Positions 1-12,471 of a DNA stretch of 64,000 bases are shown in pieces; position 1 is the first letter of the stretch, and every line of letters starts with the position of its first letter. This DNA comes from Cymodocea nodosa. Its lineage: Eukaryota; Streptophyta; Magnoliopsida; Alismatales; Cymodoceaceae. The stretch lies in assembly GCA_036874045.1 (NCBI GenBank), contig JAZBRI010000011.1:16262001-16326000 (forward strand). The letters run 5' to 3'. A program made the translations under genes and the position numbers. Under the pieces are notes generated by a model. The model saw only the letters and a list, made by a program, of their open reading frames with translations. It did not search any database and was not told the DNA's origin.

Positions 1-1247
1 CATTCGACTGCTTATTTTAACTAAATTTTTTTCATTATTACTAATAGAGTAGAAATCAGAAAGACATGACAGGGAACGGTGATTCTCCCAAAAGAAGCTT
101 GTGATTTATTACTTTACTACATTGGTAGATGGGATATGTAGACCATAGGTGGACCGCCGCGGATCAAGGCCCACGAAAGAAGTAAAGTTGTTGCATGGGC
201 TGAGCGAAGCTGATGTGGGCCCACCTTTTCTTGCGAAATAGAGTCCATTGGGCCACTCCATCTCTGATATGAACCTTTGCCCGCTGGAGGGCTCCCAATC
301 TCTATTATATTAAACGAAGATCGGCCACAGGAAATACTCTTCAACTTGGAAGAAGGTTTACTTTTACAGAGGTGGAGATTCGAACCACCAAGCAAGCTAT
401 TTTCATTTCTTGATAATGGATATAAAATAATTTAAACCTCTTTCATATCTATAAGTCTCTTAAATCAATTACCAGGGTTTTATCGGCCTCTTTATGTTTT
501 CAGAAATCCGAATTCGAACCCATTCATCGGAATTCTATCCTCCGCGGATCACGAAATCAACGGCCATGCATTCATTGAAGGTTTTTGCTCGCTCACGACA
601 TCACGTACCCCTCGCTCCTCCTCGCATCGCCGTCTTCCTCGACCTGCTTTCAGGCGGCGAGTGAGGGATTTCGGCCGGTTCCGACAACTCGTCCTGCGCG
701 GGAGGAGGCTGTCGCGACTCGCGACGGACGGAGAGGGGCCCGAAGAAGTCGCTGGTGGCGGCAGCACGCGGCGCCAGAGGTAGAGAAGGAGAGGCTCCAG
801 TTGTTGAGGTTGGACGATGCGATGCCCGGCGGCAGCGGAAAAAACTGAGCAAACGGTAGTCGCCTGCAAGACACGGGAGGGGCGTCAGCGGCGAGACTAG
901 TGGGTGGATCGATCCTTTGGACGGATCGGTCGAGCCGGAGTGACATCGAAAATTCAGGTGATTTTCGTATCGACCAAACCCTAAACCCTATCGCCGATCC
1001 AGATCGATTTTTAAAACCATGCTTCCGTCTCCCTCCCACTTCCCACCTTGTCTCCTTTCTTTATCATTCTAGCAACAATGTCTCCTTCCCAAACATCAGA
1101 CCATCTTCCCTTTCTGTGTACCACGAAAATCATCCTATTCCTCCATTCTGCAATGAACCTTCTAGTGCTTCGGTAACTGAAGATATTTTCCAACTCCTTT
1201 TCTTTTCAGGGAAGGACAGAAAGTTGCTTCATTCTCATTATTGAGCA
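1..1247 (+). promoter_or_regulatory. Upstream and 5' UTR region of the uL14m gene, with telo-box
   Basis: No gene is visible in this stretch. A doubled telo-box core, AAACCCTAAACCCTA, lies at 976-990. This element is known from promoters and leaders of plant ribosomal-protein genes, which fits the gene downstream. A GC-rich leader-like part spans about 600-950. The pyrimidine-rich TCTTTTCAG at 1201-1209 could be the acceptor of a 5' UTR intron whose donor may lie near 957, but this is not proven. The first 550 bases show nothing recognisable. Confidence 0.5.
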
Positions 1248-2478
1248 ATGGGTTTACTCTCCAAATGCTCTAGAGGTACTAAATTCCTTATATTTACATC
1301 ATTTTTGTCATGGTCTGGATGCTTGTAATCTGCTTGTTGGAATTTCACTTTCCTGTTTAGATCTGTATCCATGGATACACCAGTTAGATGACATTATCAC
1401 GTGCAACCGTCTCATCGATTCATGTGCAAAAAATGAATATATGCGGGCCTTCTTTCCATGAGGCGGTTCGAAATAAAATGCACATTATTTTGCCATAAAA
1501 ATCATCTGCTTGATGTCTCTACTGATTAATCGTCTTGGATCATTGTGAGGGGAATTTCAGCTGGTCATGCTATAGTGGGAGCCATCAGTGCCAATTCATT
1601 TGGCGTTTTGAGATCGTCCAAGGAGACAATATTATCTGCAGCGAATACCGCCAGCATCTTATGCCAGGTATGAATACTCAACATTCATTGAAGACGTGCT
1701 CGGAGTGATGATATTTAACTTAAATCAGCTTAGATATGCTCAGAACAAGATTTAATATGTGTAAATTGAATTGCTCCCTTAATGTAAATCATCAATCGCT
1801 TGATCTTTCTAAGATCGTATTTGAATTTTGAAAACACACTCTCGCAAACACTTATGTTTTGATCAAGAAAGCTTGGTAGGCGCTTCAAGGATAAATAATG
1901 TCCTTTTTTCAACGGTTCTTTCCGTCACTAACTCACCATTATGTACCAATACGATGATCTCAAATGTACTTCATGCCATCAGTGTCTCCTTTGTATAAAA
2001 TATGATTACACTCCGAGTTTTTTCCTTTTTCTATTAGATGTTCTTAAATTCACATGGATCACATTCGACGTGAAGAAAACTAAGTCATATTTCACACTTA
2101 CAGCAACGAAGATCTTTTGTGCAAATGAGGACGAACCTCAAAGTTGCAGATAACTCCGGTGCGAAAAGGGTGATGTGCATACAGGTTCTGAAGGGGAGAA
2201 AGGAGGGTGGAGTCCTGGGAGACACAATAGTTGCATCTGTAAAAGAAGCATTCCCACGGGGGAAGGTGAAGAAGGGAGACGTTGTTTATGGTGTGATCGT
2301 GCGTGCGGCCATGAAGCATGGTCGTTGTGATGGCAGTGAGCTCATGTTCGACGATAATGCTGTTGTTCTTGTTAACAAGCAAGGGGAACCCATCGGTACT
2401 CGAATAGCCGGACCCGTGCCGTATGAGCTGAGAAGGAAGCATGTCAAGATTTTGGCATTAGCGGGCAATATTGTTTGA
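1248..2478 (+). CDS. HLP: Mitochondrial ribosomal protein uL14 (HUELLENLOS/HLP-like)
   Basis: Three exons, 1248-1275, 1561-1667 and 2104-2478, give 169 residues with phases that add up exactly. The first 50 or so residues are a basic, Ser/Ala-rich presequence starting [19 protein letters not shown], as expected for mitochondrial import. The mature part begins [20 protein letters not shown] and carries the uL14 signature ([15 protein letters not shown]), the basic GRKEGG loop, the segment [17 protein letters not shown] and the C-terminus [13 protein letters not shown]. uL14 sits at the large-subunit interface near the tRNA path and contacts uL19 and bL17-type proteins. HUELLENLOS and its paralog HLP are the plant mitochondrial forms; HLL mutants have ovule defects. 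The last exon alone could be mistaken for a bacterial-type gene, but the upstream exons supply the targeting peptide. Which of HLL or HLP it is cannot be settled here. Confidence 0.9.
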
Positions 2479-5400
2479 AAGTAAATTTCTTTCTTTTCTG
2501 GACCACGGTACTCTGTTTGTTTGCTCTGATTTAATAATCCAGCGACAATGACTTAGAAGTTCCAATATTTCGATGAAGAAATTTTTTTTTTTAATCTTTG
2601 CTTCTTTGTTTACTTTAGTTTCTATTCTCTTGATTTCAAAATACAAACGGATCTATGAAGGATAAGATTGAATCACTCAGATAAAGTAGAGAAGTTTACT
2701 TGGGCGTGCTTGGTGTGAGCGTGGAAGATTGGGTTTGTGGAGAGGTAAGTCGTGCCAGATTGTCACAAAGGAGAATAGGTTGGCGACGAAGATTTCAAGT
2801 TCATTGAGGACCGATTAAATCCATATAACTTCAACTGCAACGTTGGCGTTGGTATGACATTCTAATTTTGCACTCGATCGAGCAAACAGTTTACTGTTTT
2901 TTTCATCTTTGAGAGGGGGTTACTTCCAAGTTACCCAATCAACATCAAAGTAGGCAAATGAGAATCGGTGTACCGAGTTTTGACATATGTAAAATAGACT
3001 TGAGTTATTGGTGGTTTTAAGGTACCAAAGAAGTCGTTTCAATTCATTCTAGTGCCCGGAAGAGGGTGAGTGTATCATTTGGGTTAATTTGTTTACAGGA
3101 AATGCAATAATATCCAAGCAGGCGACGAGCACCACAATGGAGACCTCCATTGATGCGATGAAGAGAGTGGCATCATGGAAGGGCTGGTAGCTACCATGCA
3201 TAGAGAGAGCTTGGGTGATGGACGTTGGAGGCGAAATTGGTTGAAAAGATAATTTCGTCGATCGAAAAAGAGTGATACACCTCTTGGTTTCAATGTCACA
3301 GCATCACAGATGATATCATTAGCTTTGCTTGTTATCGTAGAGATATCAACATCGTACTTAGGTCTGAGGTTTACGATAATCAAATCTTCATCGTCGATCA
3401 ATAAATTAAACCAGAGGCAATAGATTTCACTTCATTCGCCCTTCGTTAAGGGTGCTGAGCCTGAACTCAGACTTAATAGTGGAAAGATCTTTCCTTTTAG
3501 TGAAAAATAATAATTTCTTAGAGTATCTTTCGTAATTTCCTGAGTCTGAAAGTAGTGCTAAACATTCTGAACCGTAAACCTTCCAACTCCAAAGACTGAT
3601 AACTATCGCTCCTTTCTCTAACAGCATTTATTCCAAACCTTCCATCTAATAAAGACCAATCTTGAGAGACAATAAAGAAGATGGGGGAATCAACCCTCCC
3701 AAAGCAATCGCTAAGCAAATGAGCCACGACCACCGAAAAAAAAAGGGGGAACACAGCGATGGTAGCACAGGTCCTGCTTAATGGGATGTCACATGCCCCT
3801 TCCAAAGCTGCAAGATCCAGCTCTGCCCAAAATCTGGGACTCCCACCGATGACAGAGAATTACGAGAGGTGCGTGTTTGCTCGTAGGATCTCACTATTAT
3901 AATCCCTTCTCCTACTATTTCCTTTCATGAGTTGTCTACTCTAATTTTCCATTCATGTATATCAAAGAAATCACTTTAACTTCATCCTAAAAAATTGTGT
4001 GTTTGCTTCCATCTTATATACTTCTGTTATCAAACATTTGCTTCTACGTCGATTGTCAACCCTCTTTCTCTCCCTTAAATTTTTGAAGAGCTTCATTTCA
4101 ACTACTTTACTGTTTGAAGATATTTACCTTCATTTATCATGTTTCATCCTGACCATCACAAGGTGAACCTTAAATTTTGTATGAACCTATCACAAAGTAA
4201 AAGAAAATTTATGATTAATTTTAAATGACTTGTATTCAAGTTTTATTTAAATGTTTGTACTTTACTTATATTTATAATTTAACTTAACAAATTTCAAATA
4301 TCTTTACGTAAGATTATTTATCTTTCTTCCTTTTTACCTTTTGGATTGCACACAAATCACGAACAAGACGGTCAACGTTCAACACATGCGGTTATTTTAA
4401 CCCTTCCTTCTTGACTTTCGTCTTCTGCATGAGATTTTATTATATGTCCAGAACGTAAGGACTGACTGATATAAACGATAACCAATGCTTTCACGAAAGT
4501 TAGCTCATGAATAAATAAAATTTGGAGTTAAAGACGTAAGGGTGCATTTAAGAATACATGGTAAGTAGATTTGAAAAGCTTTTTAACTTATCATGATGTA
4601 ATAAGACATGAAAGGTGATTTAATTAAAATGATTTGCTCCGACCATCTCATACAAATGTAAATTACATGTATTTTAGAAAATCGAAAATGAATATCAATA
4701 CTAACAAGCAAAGCTATAACTTCGTTTTCGTGGTGAATTAAAAGGTGTGAATTCAATAACGCGACAATAGGGAAAGATTCAAAGCCGGAATAATAAGTAT
4801 TGTCATAATTAAATTCTCGTATGTAAACACACACACACACACATATATATAATTGAAGTTTTTCTAATAATAATAGTAGTTACTCCCAAATTTAAAATTA
4901 AAACTTCATCCAAATAGATGATCTATTGTGTTATATGCTGTTATCATCAATCAAAGTTTGACGTGGCAATGTAGCTAATTTTTCATATCAAATTCCCCAC
5001 AAATAGATTGAATTGGCCGATAATAATAAGTCTTTGTTTACAAATAGATTGCATCTTTCTGTCAAAAATTCAAGGAAAATTTCTTCGCTTCATGAATTTT
5101 TTTTTATATGTATATTAATAATAATTATTATTTGAAATTACTTGTGAATTATAAATTGAATCATAATAGTTAAAGCTAAAATTTAATGATATTCACAGTA
5201 TTAAAATACACGACAGTGACCTTTCAAGAAAACAACAATGAAGTACACACGTGGAGTGAAGTTAGGGTAAAATAGTAATTCTAATCGGGTTTTTTTTTTT
5301 TTTTTTTTTTTTTACAGCCTACATCCATGGGAAAACCCGCTTCTAAATCTGCAGTTCCTTCCTTTATCAAAAAAAAAAAAAGGCTTCTGCAGTTCACGCT

Positions 5401-5664
5401 CCCACACCTCCTCGGTCCTCGTGCTCTTTGCCCTTCCTCCGTCTTCCGTCTCTCTCTTACTCTTGCAGCTCGAAGAAGTTCTCTTTTCCAAATCGATCTT
5501 GCCTCGTGAATTGACGGAGGAGGGGCGAAGACGAGTAAAAGGAGGCGAGGAGGAACGGAGGTCGAAGAAAACGCATCTCTCACTTCTGGGCGCATAACAG
5601 TTTCTACCCTTTTCCATGTGACCGATTCAGCTTCTCTCAGGCGTATGACATCGTCTCTGAAACG
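2479..5664. other. Intergenic, AT-rich, with a possible decayed coding fragment
   Basis: No intact gene is seen. On the - strand, 3093-3401 is open for 102 codons, with protein-like composition in its first half (for example NLRPKYDVDISTITSKANDI) before it turns to noise. I do not recognise the family; it may be a fragment of a mobile element or pseudogene. An (AC)n(AT)n microsatellite lies at 4827-4850 and a poly-T run at about 5289-5313. The part from about 5320 to 5664 is GC-richer and probably holds the leader of the acyltransferase gene. Confidence 0.4.
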
Positions 5665-8600
5665 ATGTTCCGCAAGTACGACGTTTGGAAGGACGCTAGG
5701 AATGATGCCTGGAATAGGACTACCGTGAGTTTTATGTGTTTCTTTCTACTGTCCTTGTTTTCTCGTCCCTTTTACGATGTGTCTTTTGCGCTGTTGATGA
5801 TGGTAGTGGGCAGATCGCGGTGGGATGTTGAAGGGTTATGGTTGATTCGAAGTGGGTTTTCTGTTTCGGGAATTGGGTAGCAGTGGAATCGAGAATTTTT
5901 TTTTTTTGTTGGGGGGGAGGTGGTTTGGTTTCTTCATGTAAGCGTCGGTTTCTGTCAAGGCCTCATTTCCGTGAGTTGTTGGGTATCCCTTACCTGCTGT
6001 TTCGTATTTCTGGGTTTTGTAGACTCAGTGAATAGATTGGCATTTTCGTATTAGTAAGTAAGTGATTTACTTACTGTTGTTGGCCTTTAGATTTTTGAAT
6101 CCCGTCTCAATACCAAGTATTTACGCAGTAAAGGACTCAATTGTTTACCGCTATGAAGAAATGGCGTGTAATGTCATTCGTGGGAATTGTGGACTTATAA
6201 AAGATACAGTTTGTGATCATTTTCTTGCCGAAGGTCACCAAATTACGATGGCTTGCTGCCTTTGAAAGGTTGATGTAGCATTTGTTGATGGTCTCTGGAT
6301 TGGACCTGACTTTCAAGTGTGTGCAATTGGTTCTGGAGACAGCATAGAATAATATATGATAATTGGATCGATAGCCAACATATGCTTCGAGAAAGCACCT
6401 TAAGGTGGTTTCCCCCTGACTTTGGTATTTGTAGACCACTCTTTCAGTTCAAACTAGTCTGTGACTGTGTACGTAAGTTGTTGAGTTAGTATCTGCTAGG
6501 ATTTGGTGTGACTGTGTACGTAAGTTGTTGAGTTAGTATCTGCTAGGATTTGGTGTAATCAGCATCTGAGGTTAATTCCAGTAAGGAACATTGCCATAAT
6601 CTTTATGATAGCAGATGAAATCGACAGAGTTCATATGCAAGCAGCATTCTTGTTTTGAAGTATTGATTTCACTGTGATTATTTCTATAAGTGACATATTG
6701 TGATAGGATACTGATCTTTATACGCCAGAAGAAGGTTTCTAAAATTTTCATATAGGCAGCTTTTAAGATAACCTCACACTTGCAAAAGGAAATGCACCTT
6801 TGGTATCGTTGAACATGAGCATAAATAAGCATAACAATCAATTATAGTTGATGGCTGGTAAACAATGAATTAAACAGTGTTTGCAGAAAACGCTCTGGTC
6901 ATCAATCAACACATAATTACTGCCAATTGAATCTAAAGATTGATGACAGCTTCTTTATCACAAATAATTTTGTGCCAGTCACATGGACCCAGATGCCACG
7001 ATTGTCTGGGTGATCCCTTGCTCTTATGTTTGAGTATTTATTTGGGGGAAGTGATCCCATCTAATCTTACGAGCCCTCGGATGGGTTCAGTCTCTTTCTA
7101 TTTTCATTGGGAGAAGTAGCTGAGAGGGTAGGAAAGAGGTTCAAAACAGATACAATAAGTATGCAACTTTATAAGCAAATAATCCAGCCAGAGGTGGCCT
7201 ATCTGATTACAGTTTCTGGCCAATGACATAAAAAATATCTTTTGTTGCTTTGTTTCAAGCATACAGCAGCTTTGGTTTCAAGCTGCAGATCTTAAACCTG
7301 GGCATATCTTGTTTTCCTGATTTTTCAAACACGCTACAGCTTGAATTGTATTCAGAAATGTGCTCTAAAATTCTTTTCCAGAGTAAATTTGTATCATCTA
7401 TATCAGAGAATTAAAGTATCTCCACAATCCAAGTTTACAACGCCCCTCAAGACTGGAATCTGCTGTACATAAATACAGACAGGATCACAATCATGTCCAG
7501 AAAGTTCTGTACCTGCTACAATCACTTGTCCCACTTGGGGACAATTATGGGAAGTGCAAACTTTTGCCCTAATCTGAATCAGTAAACCTGAATCCTTAGT
7601 ATATAGACAAGCTTTTAAATGTTTGATTACACTAAAATGTTATCTAATTATCAACTATTAGATGATTGTATAAAATAAATTCTCTAGTTGGAGCTATGTC
7701 ATACATTTATTCAGATATGGGTGGGATATCTGTATATAACAGAATTTTTTATCAATAACATCATTGCAAAAGCATTTCTAAGCCAAGAGGCATGTTGCGG
7801 GCTTCAAGTGTGACTGTGAGATTGAGCACAAGATGCTTCTGTTGTCCATAATAACATTATTATCGATAAACACTTCTAAAAATGTTTGTATAAGTTTGAA
7901 CGGTCACAGCTGCAACATATTTTTACAGGAGGTTTGGCAATGAATTGGCAACTGGCCAACTACACTGCTGTATTGTTTGTTAATTTTGAATTTCCACATG
8001 TCTTTATTGTTTAATCACATAATACCGACAGAATATTTTTGTTATTTCCTCGTTGTTCTCTTCTCTCTTTTCCTAGTATTTTTATCATCTTATTTGACAT
8101 GTAAGTAGTTATGTGGCTTTGGAGGATGCCTAAAATGGTAATGATTCTTTTTTTGCATAATGATGATATGAAGATATTTGGTGGCATTTTTGTAGATATC
8201 AATGTTGATTTTTGTACTTGTTGATGCTTACATTAGATACTTATCAAAGGAATTTGCATGAGGCCTAGTGAGTAAATTCATAGGAGACCTGACGATTGAG
8301 ATGGCTCGGTCACTTGCAGTTAGGATCAGCAGAGAAGAATGACAAATCTTTTTATGGAGGTTTGAAATGGAACTCAAGAGCACTTTTTTTGGGACAACAC
8401 AAATAATCATGAAATCCAACATGTTAATTTAACAGAATTCCAATAGGAGTAGAGGTTCTTCCTTTTTGATATCATGTTATTCTCCTTTTGCAGCATCGAA
8501 CTTACTTTAAAATAACAAAATACTGTGTTTTGCAGGGGGTTCGCTCCTCTAGGAGGTGTACTGTTGGATCTGATACCAAGACAGTGTTGATAACTATATC

Positions 8601-11600
8601 ACTGATTGTCGTCCCTGTTGTCATCTTTTGTGTATTTGTCGCAAGAAATCTTCTCCACAAGTTTGCCTCTTATAATTCAGGATATGCAGTTCTTGTTGTG
8701 ACAATAGTTTTCACAATCTATGTCAGTATCTTATCTCTTGACTTAGAGTTCTCTTCTTTTTATCCATGCTGTGATTATTCCTTTTAATGTATATTACCAA
8801 AACTGGTAGTTAAAATGCATAGAACCAAAAAGTTGTGACTTATTTATGATGTACCCCCTGTGTCTGCATTTCTTCCAAGTTCATTTTTAATAGATCATAT
8901 TTTGAAATATATGTTGTGACATTTTCTAAATTGATCTGCACATTTATTACCCACGAGAATCAAGCAACCTGTGTAAGCTTCTAGTAATTGACATATTTTG
9001 TTATCTCGAGCAACTATTTGTAGGACAAGAACTCACCTAATTTTGTTATTTTTAGGTTCTATTTTTGCTACTCTTAACTTCTGCCCGGGATCCAGGTATT
9101 GTTCCACGTGCTTCACATCCTCCCCAGGAGGAAACTTGGGAGATTCCTCGCACAAAAGAAGTTATTTACAAAGGCATTCCTGTTAAAGTAAAATATTGTG
9201 AAACCTGCATGATATTTCGTCCACCTCGTTGTTCCCATTGTTCAGTCTGCAACAACTGTGTGGAACGTTTTGATCATCATTGCCCATGGGTTGGTAATTG
9301 TATTGGACTGGTATGCTGTATCATAATCCTTGAAAGCTTGAATGTTTATATAGTTTTTTCTTTACATATGATCACATAAATAATAGGTTTTTTGATGCCC
9401 ATTTCTGCTATTGGTAATATATGACAAGTTGCTTTCATTTATAACTTTGCAAATATAGTAACCATCGCAAAAATTCCAAACTCTTCTTTTTCCCTCCGCA
9501 GTGGTTCCACATCCTGGTTTCGTCTTAACGTATCTCCTTTAGAAGAACAGCCAAGTGGAAATTACTTATAATTTTTTAGGTCAAATAGCATTATGATCTC
9601 AATTTGGATTGGTGATATTTTGATTTATTTTCTGTTTCTTAGTTGACTCACCAAGGGTTAAAAATTGTTGTCAGATGATATGTTTATCTCGGTTTTTTTA
9701 GAATAGATAAGTATTACTGGGCATGAGATGATGTAGCCTCCTACCTTTTCTGCTCACCTCACATGGGTAAATGGAAGTTTTGCCATTTTTAAATCTATTT
9801 TTTACATGGGTGCTTTATTCTTTCACCACACCTTTTCTGCACAATTGTCATATTGATTCTCCTTTGTTTCTCTGGTTTTTCCAACAAAAAGGGAAAAAAG
9901 AGAAATGTTGCATCATGTAATCATTCATTTGTGTTGAAGGATAAGAATTAGATGACTTTGAGTCACCATCATCTGGCCATACAAAATTAAAATCCATTTG
10001 ATTATTGCTAGGTGACTTATCAACATTTAGTTTTATAGAACTTGAATTAGTGCATAATGGCTCTATTTCAAAGAAAAGGCTATCATTGCCGATTGGTTTT
10101 GTAATTTCGAAGATATTATATGTTTATTGTCATGGTTGTTGGAAGATGTTGAATTTTTCTGATCTTTAGTTCTTTACTTTATAGATTCCATAAGAACTGA
10201 TTATTCAGGATTGCTTGCACTTGAATTTTTTTTAGCAGTAGTACTTAACATGTTTAAACGTCGAACTTTCATTTTCATGTATGGATCTATTGTTCTGGTA
10301 CCAAACATGTTTCCTTTTTCATCTTTCTACCTCGGCTTGCTGTGGATTCATGACTGGTGCCGTATATGTGTGGTCTGCCGTTTTCTGTGGTTTGTTGCCA
10401 CGACATGCTGGTTGGCTGTTCTAAACTTTTATTTATTTTTACCAGTAGAATAGTCAGAAAAACATGAAAATGGGGCTTCGTGCAATTAGAAATGTTGTTC
10501 GAACAAGTGTGGAAGCTACTTAACAATTAGATTATTTTTCAATGTACACGAAATTTATAATATGAGATTAAATGCCTCCACACAATGAATCCTCTGTTGT
10601 CTCCCTGTAACGTGGCATCTGATCCGAATACAAGCTCATGATTGCTTTCTTCAAATGAGCTAGCTTAGTCCTTCCCGTTCTTGGTGATGTTTCTGAGAAA
10701 TCGTACTGCAGTCTTATTGCTACTTGGTGCAGCTTTTTATACAAGTAGTTCAATTAGGACTAGGTGATTTGATTGGAAATTCCAAATCGGATTAATTTCA
10801 AAACAGAATTATTGAAGGATTTTGGAGGAAACGTTCTACCAAAAGTTATTTCTAGCAATGCATTGTGCTTAAATCATCTTTTGTGCAACTTCCATGGCTA
10901 ATGCAATTAGGTTCCTTTTTCCGACAATTGTTGTTGATTACTTAATTGTTGTCTTGTATAATACATCATTAATCGTTTTGTGTGGAAACTTCGATATATT
11001 TAAGGTTAGTTGGTTTGTCATGCTTTTGGTTTATCTAACCATTTGTCACTGTGCAGCGGAACTACCGGCATTTCTTTATGTTTGTTTCCTCTGCATCTCT
11101 GCTCTGTATCTTCGTATTTGCAATGTCAGCGGTATACATAAAATTTCTGATGAATGGGGACTACCCTACAGTTTGGAAAGCAATGAAACATTCTCCTGCT
11201 TCTGTGATACTGATGCTCTACTGCTTCATTTTTCTTTGGTTTGTTGGGGGTCTCACCGCTTTTCATTCATATCTCGTAAGCACCAATCAAGTGAGTTCTC
11301 TGCACCTGGATGGATCATATCATTAGACTACACGTTCACTTTGGCATTTGAATTCCTTGTTCAATTATTTTTCTATCTTAAGGAATTCATTTAAATTTTG
11401 AAATTTTTACTTGGGTTTTCATTTTTATGTCGCCTTTGAGTGTCAAAATGTAGCATTTGAATAGGGGTTTTAGAGAGCTCAGATTATGGAAACTCTTGGT
11501 TTTATGTAAATTCGATGTAGAGGAAAATCATTGGATTATAGAATACTAATACATAATTTGTTTGGATGAGAATAAATGATTCTTGATTTTGATAATAAAG

Positions 11601-12471
11601 ATCGATGATTAAAAGACGATTCTGTCCATACAAATTTAACACATTAAAATATAAGTTTGAATATTATTGTATCATTTAAGATAATTTTTAATATCAGATG
11701 CCCCACTTCTCTTGCCATAATCCGCTCGATTCAAATAGGCACTTTGCTCGATTTTGGGATTTGGGAAAGAGAAGAAAAACACTATTAAAAATCGGCTTGA
11801 TTTTCTCAAGAATTTGTCATGTCAAGACTCAGGATCGTTTGTATATGATTCTGGTCAGAACCAAAGATCTTGGGATTGACCATGCCAAATTCCATACCTA
11901 CTAAGATTGGTTAAACAAAATTATGCTCACAATCACTAACACAACGTTGTTCCACCAGACTACGTACGAAAATTTCAGATATAGGGCTGATGGCAGGAGG
12001 AATGTGTTCGGCAGTGGCTGCTTTAGCAACTGCTTAGAAGTATTCTGCACAAAAGTACCTCCTTCCAGGATCAAGTCCAGATCAACGGCACAAGAAGAGA
12101 TCCCAGGAGCACAGCACTCTCTCCCTGGACATGTTCCAGAGCTCGAAGATGACTCGGCCGCTGACCCACGCGCTAAAGTTGAAGATGATCTTGAGCTCGG
12201 TGGGGATTTGCTAACGATTTCTCAGCGCCGGACGTACGAGGACGTTGACGAGGGAGTGGAGGGTGGTACGACCGGCAATGGGCTGCTGCCTAGTTCAACT
12301 GCAGGTCCGGTCGAGGCTGCTTCAGATTCACATATCTCAATTTCCAGAGCAGATGTGCGGATCTCTAGTCGTAGGAGGAGCGCAAGCTGTGAGATCTCAC
12401 CGGAGATTCTTGCCACGAGCTCCTCCTCTGTTGCCGAGCCATACCAAACACAGAGGCACACTAGCATGTGA
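5665..12471 (+). CDS. DHHC-type protein S-acyltransferase (PAT05-08 group)
   Basis: Five exons, 5665-5724, 8536-8721, 9056-9310, 11057-11290 and 11959-12471, give 415 residues, all introns in phase 0. Four membrane segments are visible: two before the catalytic loop (about residues 35-58 and 70-90) and two after it. The DPG motif (RDPGIVPR) is at 93-100. The cysteine-rich domain runs 130-164 with the catalytic Asp-His-His-Cys at 155-158, and the TTxE motif (TTYE) is at 246-249. The long cytosolic tail is acidic and Ser-rich. Such enzymes transfer palmitate to cysteines of substrate proteins at the Golgi, plasma membrane or vacuole. The order of motifs matches Arabidopsis PAT05-PAT08. Exon 1 is the least certain part: its start is inferred from one in-frame ATG and a GTGAGT donor. 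Two oddities are reported separately: a degenerate N-terminal motif and a short loop before the cysteine-rich domain. Confidence 0.87.
6461..6554. repeat. Tandem duplication of 47 bp in acyltransferase intron 1
   Basis: Two adjacent copies, 6461-6507 and 6508-6554, each starting GTGACTGTGTACGTAAGTTG, appear identical by eye. They lie within the 2.8 kb first intron. They contain GTAAGT, a donor-like string, but no exon is seen nearby. Confidence 0.9.

Noticed and set aside
360-400. tRNA T-arm-like string (GGTGGTTCGAATCTCCACC on the - strand)
   Set aside because: The loop is nine bases if the stem pairs, and no acceptor, D or anticodon arms can be folded around it.
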